DNA of 12,463 nt. Origin: Rubrivivax sp. GTDB taxonomy: Bacteria > Pseudomonadota > Gammaproteobacteria > Burkholderiales > Burkholderiaceae. The stretch is from assembly GCA_004211235.1 (NCBI GenBank), contig SEEY01000044.1, forward strand, positions 1-12,463, written 5' to 3'. The position numbers and the translations under genes were made by a program. The notes below the pieces were generated by a model. That model did not search any database and was not told where the DNA came from. It saw only the letters and a program-made list of their open reading frames with translations. Positions within the stretch are counted from its first letter, which is position 1, and each line of letters starts with the position of its first letter. This document shows, one piece after another, positions 6,857 to 12,055 of this stretch.

Positions 6857-6862
6857 AAGGAG
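6857..6862 (+). promoter_or_regulatory. Shine-Dalgarno that fixes the TTG start of infA copy 1
   Basis: AAGGAG at 6857-6862 is an almost ideal Shine-Dalgarno placed 8 nt before TTG 6871. It is the best such site in the module and shows that the TTG is the start codon and not an internal leucine of a longer frame. Confidence 0.8.
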
Positions 6863-6870
6863 TACCGCAC

Positions 6871-7137
6871 TTGGCGAAAGAAGAACTGATTGAAATGCAG
6901 GGCACCGTGCACGAAGTGCTGCCCGACTCGCGCTTTCGCGTGACGCTGACGAACGGCCACCAGGTCATCGCCTACACCGGCGGCAAGATGCGCAAGCATC
7001 ACATCCGCATCCTCGCCGGCGACAACGTGTCGCTGGAGATGTCGCCCTATGACCTGAGCAAGGGCCGCATCACCTTCCGCCACCTCGAGCGCCGCACAGG
7101 CCCCGGTGGCGCACCGCAGGGCGGCCAGCGCCGCTGA
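6871..7137 (+). CDS. infA: Translation initiation factor IF-1, copy 1
   Basis: An 88-aa protein whose first 72 residues are a full IF-1 (S1-like OB fold): [10 protein letters not shown] at the N-terminus, [15 protein letters not shown] (37-51) and [13 protein letters not shown] (58-70). IF-1 binds the 30S A site during initiation and works with IF-2 and IF-3. E. coli IF-1 ends at about residue 72; here a 16-residue Gly/Arg/Gln-rich tail follows. The start codon is TTG, fixed by AAGGAG 8 nt upstream. It is third in the csp-small ORF-infA group and is not in a ribosomal-protein (spc) context. It is closely similar to the second copy at 9569-9820: I count 5 differences in the first 72 residues, with unrelated tails. 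An 11-bp inverted repeat follows the stop. Confidence 0.96.
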   Translation: MAKEELIEMQGTVHEVLPDSRFRVTLTNGHQVIAYTGGKMRKHHIRILAGDNVSLEMSPYDLSKGRITFRHLERRTGPGGAPQGGQRR

Positions 7138-7145
7138 CCCCCAAG

Positions 7146-7172
7146 ATGCGGGCGGCGCGATGCCGCCCGCAT
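7146..7172. terminator. Bidirectional terminator-like inverted repeat between infA and the PEP-CTERM gene
   Basis: ATGCGGGCGGC (7146-7156) and GCCGCCCGCAT (7162-7172) form a perfect 11-bp stem with a GCGAT loop. It sits exactly in the 38-nt gap between two convergent genes, whose stops end at 7137 (plus) and begin at 7178 (minus), so it can serve both. No T-run is present on either side beyond a CTT on the minus-strand exit. Confidence 0.65.
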
Positions 7173-7175
7173 GGC

Positions 7176-7751
7176 TCAAGCCCGCACAGGCCGCGCCTGG
7201 CGCCGGCGGCTGAGCATCAATCCCCCCAGACCCACCGCCAGCAGCGCCGCGCTGCCCGGCTCCGGCACGGCCGAGATGTTGTCGAGCTGGAAGCCCGATG
7301 TCGCGCTGAACCTGACCTCGCTCAGGCCCAGCCACTCGCTGCCGAACTGCGCCGTCGTCGCGGCGCCCAGCGTCAGCGTCTGCATCGCCACCGCCTGCCC
7401 GTTCAACACGCCCGTGATGGCAAGTTCACCGGGCGTGTCGCCGAGGTCGAAGTAGCCGAAGTCGAGGCTCCCCAGGCCGAACGTGCCGCCGGAAGCCGGC
7501 CGCAACGTCAGCGGCCCGGCGCCCAGGAAGCCGCCGACGAGAAAGCCGTTGCCGAAGCCGTCGTCCAGCAACAGGAAGTCCGCCGCCTGCCCCGACAGCG
7601 AGAAACCGCCTTCAACGTAGCTGGCGACGTTGCTCGCGTCGATGCTGATCGGGTCCGGGTTGTCGAAGCGGACGGGCGCTGCCTGCGCGGCGCCGGCGAT
7701 GCCAACGCCAAGACCGAGCAGCGCGGCGGCTGCAATGAGCTTGATTTTCAT
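7176..7751 (-). CDS. PEP-CTERM sorting domain-containing secreted protein
   Basis: A 191-aa exported protein with an N-terminal signal peptide (about 1-25, KIKLIAAAALLGLG to AQAA). A glycine-rich, beta-strand-like middle follows (about 26-158). The C-terminal sorting signal has VPEP (162-165), a hydrophobic helix SAALLAVGLGGLMLS and a terminal RRR cluster. PEP-CTERM tails are recognised and processed by exosortase EpsH-type enzymes in bacteria that make extracellular polysaccharide. ATG 7751 is chosen over GTG 7775 because AAGGAC precedes it and the GTG overlaps the stop of the upstream gene. It lies 20 nt downstream of the DUF4331 gene on the same strand, so the two are probably cotranscribed. 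The middle region matches no domain I can name. No exosortase gene lies in the window. Confidence 0.9.
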   Translation of the reverse strand: MKIKLIAAAALLGLGVGIAGAAQAAPVRFDNPDPISIDASNVASYVEGGFSLSGQAADFLLLDDGFGNGFLVGGFLGAGPLTLRPASGGTFGLGSLDFGYFDLGDTPGELAITGVLNGQAVAMQTLTLGAATTAQFGSEWLGLSEVRFSATSGFQLDNISAVPEPGSAALLAVGLGGLMLSRRRQARPVRA

Positions 7752-7771
7752 GATGCGTCCTTGTTTCGGGT

Positions 7772-9286
7772 TCACTTGGAGCCCGGGTTGGGCGTGTTCA
7801 GGTAGGGGAAGCCCGGCAGGAAGGGCACGACCGCCTGGTCGACGGCGTCATGCAGCTTGAAGGCCGTGTTGCCCAGCGGCACCTTGCTCGGATTGCAGTC
7901 AAGCCCGAAGCCGAGCGCGTTGCCGTTGCCATTGGCCATGCACAGGCCGCCCATGACGGCGACGAGCGAGATGTCGACGATGTCGTCCTTCGGGCGGCGG
8001 CCGTTGGGGTAGCCGGCGAAGTCGCTGGCGCCGTTCAGCAGGCTGCCGACGATGCCCAGGCGCTGCTGCTGCGCGAACGCCGTCGGCGCGATGGCCGTGT
8101 TGAGCCGCAGCATTTCCGAGGCGACGACATTGGCCGGCTTGTTGACGCCCGGGATGCCGGTCAGGAAGGTCGTGACGAGGTCCAGACGCGGGAAGTTGGT
8201 GGGCGCCGTGCCCGGCAGCGCGAGCGCGATTTCCAGCAGCGCCGGCAGTGTCGGGTTCGTCACATAGGTGGCGAACTGGCCGTCCTTGCTCGGCACGGAG
8301 GCGTTGAACTTGTCCTTGTCCGGCAGGCCGATGACGACCTCGTTGACCAGCGGCATGCCCAGCCGCGACACCTGCACCCAGGCGCCGCCGACCGTGGTGG
8401 CGGTGTTGTAGCCGCTCGGCGGCGTGGCGTTGGCGAGCTGGCTCTGGCGCACGCTGGCGGTCGTCCAGCCGCCGATGGTCGTCTCGCTGCCCTGGGTCAG
8501 GCAGGCAATGGGCACTTCCAGCGCCAGCGACGTGACGTTCTTGTTCTGGATGGAATTGGCCGCGGCGGCGTTGATCAGGCTCGGGTCGGTGATGACGCCG
8601 AGGTTGACGGCAAAGCCCTCCTGGCGCTGGCCGACGAAGACGCGACTGGCACCGCAGCCGGGGATGTCGACGCTGTAGACATGCTGGGCGGCGTAGCCGG
8701 CGTAGTCGGGAATCGTCTTCACGCCGATGTTGTCGCTGGGCTTGTCGAACAGCGGCGTGCCGGTCTTGGGGTTGTTCACCGCCGTGCTGGTGCCGGTGCG
8801 GCGGTCGCCGCGCACGACGTTCAGCGTGAACTTCTCGTTGACGTTCAGCGCCGCTGCGTTGGGCGCCGTGACCTGGCCGGCCTGCGTCAGCGGGATGGGC
8901 ACGGTCTGGTTGCCGACGGGCAGCGCGATGGCCTTGAAGACGTTCTTGAACTGGAACTGGAAGGTGACGTCTTCCTTGGCGTCGCCGTTGCTGTCGACAT
9001 GGATCTCGTAGAGAGCGTTCGGGTCGAGCTTGAAGTAGTTGGGGCCGCCGTACGGGTCCTGCAGCGGCAGGTAGTTGGCGATCAGCGTCACGTAGCCGGC
9101 GCGGCCGGACTCGTAGCTGCGGAACATGTAGAAGTCGGTGCCGTCGATGCGCGGCGAGCCGGCGATGGACGGCGCCTCACGGTGGCTGGAGGCTTGCGCG
9201 GCGGGCGTCGCCAGGCCGGCGAGCGCGGTACACACCGCCGTGGACAGCAGCGCGCGTGGCAGGCCTTTGAAGGGGGGCAGGGTCAT
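7772..9286 (-). CDS. DUF4331 domain-containing secreted protein
   Basis: A 504-aa exported protein. The signal peptide spans about residues 1-32 (RALLSTAVCTALAGLATPAAQA), and the mature protein opens with SSHREAPSIAG, the hallmark of DUF4331 proteins. IDGTDFYMFRSYE (47-59), ANYLPLQDPYGGPNYF (70-85) and YEIHVDSNGDAKEDVTFQF (91-110) are family blocks; the Asp-rich DSNGDAKED segment looks like a possible calcium-binding loop. The C-terminus (PFLPGFPYLNTPNPG) also fits the family. The function of the family is unknown; it is often found with secreted or surface proteins and ECF-sigma-linked genes. ATG 9286 is preceded by GGAG (9296-9299 on the complement). The PEP-CTERM gene follows after 20 nt. 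A possible ECF-type promoter lies about 85-110 nt upstream. Confidence 0.93.
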   Translation of the reverse strand: MTLPPFKGLPRALLSTAVCTALAGLATPAAQASSHREAPSIAGSPRIDGTDFYMFRSYESGRAGYVTLIANYLPLQDPYGGPNYFKLDPNALYEIHVDSNGDAKEDVTFQFQFKNVFKAIALPVGNQTVPIPLTQAGQVTAPNAAALNVNEKFTLNVVRGDRRTGTSTAVNNPKTGTPLFDKPSDNIGVKTIPDYAGYAAQHVYSVDIPGCGASRVFVGQRQEGFAVNLGVITDPSLINAAAANSIQNKNVTSLALEVPIACLTQGSETTIGGWTTASVRQSQLANATPPSGYNTATTVGGAWVQVSRLGMPLVNEVVIGLPDKDKFNASVPSKDGQFATYVTNPTLPALLEIALALPGTAPTNFPRLDLVTTFLTGIPGVNKPANVVASEMLRLNTAIAPTAFAQQQRLGIVGSLLNGASDFAGYPNGRRPKDDIVDISLVAVMGGLCMANGNGNALGFGLDCNPSKVPLGNTAFKLHDAVDQAVVPFLPGFPYLNTPNPGSK

Positions 9287-9357
9287 GATGGTCGCTCCGG
9301 GCGATGAGGTCCGCAGCGCGGCGACATGCCGGCTGCGAGCGCGGCCTCACGCCACGA

Positions 9358-9383
9358 CGGCCGCAAAGAGGCTTACGCGGCCG
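9358..9383. repeat. 7-bp inverted repeat in the DUF4331 leader/promoter region
   Basis: CGGCCGC (9358-9364) and GCGGCCG (9377-9383) form a perfect inverted repeat around a 12-nt AT-richer centre. It overlaps the proposed -10 of the minus-strand promoter (9372-9377), so it could be an operator or an RNA hairpin at the very 5' end of the DUF4331 transcript. Confidence 0.35.
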
Positions 9384-9399
9384 GATGCAGACGGATGCA
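9372..9399 (-). promoter_or_regulatory. Candidate ECF-type promoter for the DUF4331/PEP-CTERM operon
   Basis: On the minus strand GCATCC (9393-9398) is followed after 15 nt by CGTA (9374-9377, within CGTAAG). This spacing and the CGTA -10 resemble extracytoplasmic-function sigma promoters. A second GCATCC (9383-9388) arises from the 10-bp tandem repeat. The leader would be about 80 nt. No consensus was computed; this is pattern reading only. Confidence 0.3.
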
Positions 9400-9401
9400 G
9401 G
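9382..9401. repeat. Tandem 10-bp direct repeat
   Basis: CGGATGCAGA (9382-9391) is followed at once by CGGATGCAGG (9392-9401), nine of ten bases identical. The 10-bp period places the two copies on the same face of the helix, which suits protein binding. It sits about 100 nt upstream of the DUF4331 start. Confidence 0.5.
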
Positions 9402-9446
9402 CTGGCGCGTGCTGCTGCCGCTGGAACCGGTGACGCAGGAACCCCC

Positions 9447-9474
9447 GCATCCAGCCTTGCCACGCCTGCGTAGC
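9447..9474 (+). promoter_or_regulatory. Candidate ECF-type promoter toward infA copy 2
   Basis: On the plus strand GCATCC (9447-9452) is followed after 16 nt by CGTAGC (9469-9474), the same arrangement as the minus-strand candidate but pointing toward infA copy 2. It would give a leader of about 85-90 nt. A short stem, GCGCCT (9524-9529) with AGGCGC (9544-9549), lies in that leader. Between 9287 and 9568 I see no credible gene. Confidence 0.25.
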
Positions 9475-9568
9475 GGGTGGCAACCCCGCGCAAGGCGTGC
9501 TAGCCTTTCGCGCTTGATTCTTCGCGCCTGACCGATTTTCCGAAGGCGCTTTCACGACCGGAGCTCCA

Positions 9569-9820
9569 TTGGCCAAAGAAGAACTGATCGAAATGCAGGG
9601 TGTCGTCAACGAAGTCCTGCCCGACTCGCGCTTTCGCGTGAAGCTGACGAACGGACACGAGGTCATCGCCTACACGGGCGGCAAGATGCGCAAACACCAC
9701 ATCCGCATCCTGGCCGGCGACAGCGTGTCGCTGGAGATGTCGCCCTATGACCTGAGCAAGGGCCGCATCACCTTCCGCCATCTCGGCACGCCGCGCAACA
9801 CGCCCGGCCAGCGGTACTGA
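9569..9820 (+). CDS. infA: Translation initiation factor IF-1, copy 2
   Basis: An 83-aa IF-1 with the complete S1-like OB fold: [25 protein letters not shown] (37-51) and [13 protein letters not shown] (58-70), then an 11-residue tail ([10 protein letters not shown]) unlike that of copy 1. It also starts with TTG, with CGGAG (9559-9563) 5 nt upstream. Over the first 72 residues it differs from copy 1 at positions 12, 14, 25, 31 and 52 (V, N, K, E and S here). The DNA of the two copies differs at about 17 of the first 220 positions by my count, with one identical run of about 56 nt. It is monocistronic as far as visible and converges on the threonine-aldolase-like gene with only 9 nt between the two stops. 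A third copy in the ribosomal-protein cluster would be expected, outside the window. Confidence 0.96.
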   Translation: MAKEELIEMQGVVNEVLPDSRFRVKLTNGHEVIAYTGGKMRKHHIRILAGDSVSLEMSPYDLSKGRITFRHLGTPRNTPGQRY

Positions 9821-9829
9821 CCTGGCAGG

Positions 9830-10945
9830 TCAGCCGGCAGCCTGGACGGCGCGCCGCAGTGCGGCCAGCGCGTCCGTGTCGGTCCAGTCCTCGGCCGCGT
9901 CGCCGATGACGACTTCCATCATCGCGCCGCCCGCCAGCACGGTGGATGCCTCGGCCCGCGCACCCAGCCAGAAGCCGTCACGCCGCGCCACGTCGAGCAG
10001 CGCCTCGCGCAGCCGCCCGGGCGCTGCCGGCAGGTGCAGCTGGAAGGCGTTGACCTGCGGCGGCTCCGGCGCCACGCGCCAGCCGGGTTCGGCGGCCAGC
10101 AGCGCCGCCAGCCCTTGGGCGCGCTTGCGGTAGACCGGCATGCGCGGCGCGTGGCGGCGCAGGCCGTGCAGCGCACTCAGTACGAAGGGATGCAGCGTGA
10201 AGACGTTGCCGGCCAGGCGCGCCTGCCAGGGCGCCGTCTCGGCGATGAAGCTGGCGTCACCGGCCAGCACGCAGCCCGCCAGGCCGCCCAGCCCCTTGTA
10301 GAAGGACACGTAGACCGAGTCGGCCAGCGCGGCCACCTCGTGCAAGGGCCGCTCGTAGTGGGCCGCCGCCTCCCACAGCCGCGCGCCGTCGAAGTGCAGC
10401 GGCACGCCGCGCTCGCGGCACCACAAGCTGATGGCGCGCAGCTCGCTCCACGTGGGCAGCCGGTAGCCGGCACGGCGCAGCGGCAGTTCGATGGTGACGG
10501 CGCCGGGCAGCACGCCGCCGCGCGCGCAGGCGTCGATCAACGACACGGTCAGCGGCGTGTCCGCATAGCCCAGCCGCTGACCGGTCAGGCCCATGAGGTG
10601 CTCGAAAGCGTCCTGCTCGTCGATGGCGATGTGGCTCTGCCGGTGCAGCGCCACGACCGCGTTGTTGCGCCGCAGCGCCCAGACCTTCAGCGCCGCCAGC
10701 TGGGCCGCCACACCCTTGTGCATGAAGCGCGCCGCCGGCTTGCCCAGCAGCGTGGCCACCTCGGCCTCCAGCGCCTGCATGGCGCGCCCCTGGCCGTAGA
10801 CGTCCAGCGGCAGTGCGGCCTCGGGCACCTCGGCCAGCGCCAGCAGCGACTCGCGCATCGAGCGCAGCGGCCGGTGGCCCTGCAGCCAGCGTGTGCAGCC
10901 GTTGCGCAGCGCGATGTCGGCGTCGGGCGGAGTGGCGGCGGGCAT
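9830..10945 (-). CDS. Threonine aldolase-like PLP-dependent enzyme (beta-eliminating lyase family)
   Basis: A 371-aa cytoplasmic fold-type I PLP enzyme. VYVSFYKGLGGLAGCVL carries the Schiff-base lysine at 217, and LHFDGARLWEAA carries Asp186, which contacts the PLP pyridine nitrogen, as in low-specificity threonine aldolases (PF01212). DVYGQG (48-53) and the RFMHKGVAAQLAAL block (73-86) occupy the positions where aldolases have their N-terminal DxYG and PSGTMAN-type motifs; the latter is altered to HKGVAAQ. The family cleaves threonine or allo-threonine to glycine and acetaldehyde, but members of this longer branch may act on other beta-hydroxy amino acids. ATG 10945 lies 3 nt after the stop of the dmeF-type gene, so the two are very likely translated from one mRNA. 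The HHQSHIAID-like segment (RQSHIAIDE, 102-110) supplies the cofactor-stacking histidine. Confidence 0.88.
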   Translation of the reverse strand: MPAATPPDADIALRNGCTRWLQGHRPLRSMRESLLALAEVPEAALPLDVYGQGRAMQALEAEVATLLGKPAARFMHKGVAAQLAALKVWALRRNNAVVALHRQSHIAIDEQDAFEHLMGLTGQRLGYADTPLTVSLIDACARGGVLPGAVTIELPLRRAGYRLPTWSELRAISLWCRERGVPLHFDGARLWEAAAHYERPLHEVAALADSVYVSFYKGLGGLAGCVLAGDASFIAETAPWQARLAGNVFTLHPFVLSALHGLRRHAPRMPVYRKRAQGLAALLAAEPGWRVAPEPPQVNAFQLHLPAAPGRLREALLDVARRDGFWLGARAEASTVLAGGAMMEVVIGDAAEDWTDTDALAALRRAVQAAG

Positions 10946-10948
10946 GGC

Positions 10949-11923
10949 TCAGGCGCCTGGGCAGGTGTGGATCTCGATGGTCGCGTGGACGATTTCCTCG
11001 TGCACGGCCAGCCATTCGCGCACCTGCGTCGGCGTGAGGCCGGCGTCGTGGGTGACGAGGCTCAACGCACAGGCATAGCTGGCACGGCCGACGCGCCAGA
11101 CATGCAGGTCGGCGATCTCGGTCTCGCCGGCCGCGCCGCGCTCGGCGATGACCTCGCGCACCTCGTCGACGACCGGATGATCCATCTCGCGGTCCAGCAG
11201 CACGACGGCGGTGTCGCGGATCAGCGTGCGGGCCCACAGCGCCACGACGACGGCGCCGGCGATGCCCATGGCCGGGTCCAGCCAGCCCCAGCCCAGCCAC
11301 CAGCCGCCCGCCAGCGCCGCGATGGCCGCGACCGACGTGGCAGCGTCGGCGGCGACGTGCACGTAGGCGGATTTCAGGTTGAGGTCGTGGTGGTGGGCGT
11401 GGCCGTGGCCGTGGCCGTGGCCGTGGTCGTGCCCATGGCCATGACTGTGCCCATGCTCGTGCCCATGGTGGGCGTCCCCGAGGATGAAGGCGCAGACGAG
11501 GTTGACGACCAGGCCAATGACCGCGATGGTCATCGCCTCGGGGTAATGGATGGCCTCCGGCTTGAGCAGCCGCTCGACGGAGCCATACACCATCAGCGCG
11601 ACGACGAGCAGCAGGAAGATGGCGCTGGCGAAGCCGCCGAGGATCTCGATCTTCCAGGTGCCGAAGGCATAGCGCGAATCGCTGGCATGCCGACGCGCGG
11701 CGGCATAGGCGGCGACGCTCAGGCCGATGGCGACTGCATGGCTGCTCATGTGGAAGCCGTCGGCCAGCAGCGCCATCGAGTTGTAGAACCAGCCCGCAGC
11801 GATCTCGACGACCATCATCGCTGCGGTGATCCACAACACGCGCCGCGTACCGCGCTCGCCGGCCGCGTTGCCGGTATCGAAGACGTGCTCGTGACGCCAG
11901 GCGGCGAGGTCGTGGGAATGCAT
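10949..11923 (-). CDS. dmeF: Cation diffusion facilitator, Co(II)/Ni(II) efflux type (DmeF-like)
   Basis: A 324-aa CDF transporter. The start MHSHDLAAWRHEHVF is the metal-binding N-terminus typical of DmeF. TM2 carries LLADGFHMSSH (Asp55, His58, His62) and TM5 carries HVAADAATSV (His189, Asp193), the transport-site positions. A cytoplasmic loop (about 150-180) is very rich in His and Gly, with roughly 17 histidines in 30 residues. A C-terminal ferredoxin-like domain follows (about 245-324, ending IEIHTCPGA). DmeF-type proteins export cobalt and nickel by proton antiport across the inner membrane. ATG 11923 fits the family start; the Shine-Dalgarno is weak. No metal-sensing dmeR-type regulator is visible nearby. 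The aldolase-like gene follows 3 nt downstream. The dmeF call rests on the N-terminal and TM2 motifs; zinc specificity cannot be excluded. Confidence 0.88.
   Translation of the reverse strand: MHSHDLAAWRHEHVFDTGNAAGERGTRRVLWITAAMMVVEIAAGWFYNSMALLADGFHMSSHAVAIGLSVAAYAAARRHASDSRYAFGTWKIEILGGFASAIFLLLVVALMVYGSVERLLKPEAIHYPEAMTIAVIGLVVNLVCAFILGDAHHGHEHGHSHGHGHDHGHGHGHGHAHHHDLNLKSAYVHVAADAATSVAAIAALAGGWWLGWGWLDPAMGIAGAVVVALWARTLIRDTAVVLLDREMDHPVVDEVREVIAERGAAGETEIADLHVWRVGRASYACALSLVTHDAGLTPTQVREWLAVHEEIVHATIEIHTCPGA
11395..11430. repeat. Hexanucleotide tandem repeat coding the Gly-His loop of the efflux gene
   Basis: Six consecutive GGNCGT units: GGGCGT, four perfect GGCCGT (11401-11424) and GGTCGT. 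On the coding (minus) strand each unit encodes two residues, His-Gly or Asp-Gly. A gain or loss of one unit keeps the frame, so loop length can vary without breaking the protein. Confidence 0.75.
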
Positions 11924-12055
11924 GCGAGGGATTCCGAACTGCTGGAACGGCGGCATTTTGCGCTCCACCCGGGGCGGGCGCGGCCCCTGCCGAACGGGGT
12001 TCACTAAACTCTTGCCCTTTTTGCTCGCGCACCTGGCGTGAGCGACGCGCCTCCC
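11924..12055. promoter_or_regulatory. Divergent intergenic region between dmeF-like and DUF3348 genes
   Basis: This 132-nt gap separates two genes transcribed away from each other and so must hold promoters for both. It contains an AT-richer core around TTCACTAAACTCTTG (12000-12014). TAAACT (12005-12010) could be a plus-strand -10, but no -35 fits at 17 nt. No clear operator for a metal sensor was found. Confidence 0.3.

Noticed and set aside
7850..9307. A 485-codon plus-strand open frame antisense to the DUF4331 gene
   Set aside because: The translation is dominated by Arg, Ala, Gly, Asp and Val without any domain motif, and it mirrors the codon structure of the well-supported DUF4331 gene. 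Long antisense frames are expected at this GC content.
6871..9820. The region between the two infA genes as a transposon or genomic island with infA as an attachment repeat
   Set aside because: No integrase, transposase or terminal inverted repeats are seen, both infA copies are complete genes with their own starts, and codon use and GC content look like the surroundings.
11395..11470. The hexanucleotide repeat as a CRISPR-like or non-coding repeat array
   Set aside because: The units are contiguous without spacers and lie in frame within the histidine-rich loop of the transporter, so coding explains them.
10034..12007. A 657-codon plus-strand open frame opposite the aldolase-like and efflux genes
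   Set aside because: Composition (Arg, Gln, Val, Gly, His) is typical of a complement-strand shadow; no start with a ribosome binding site, no recognisable domain.
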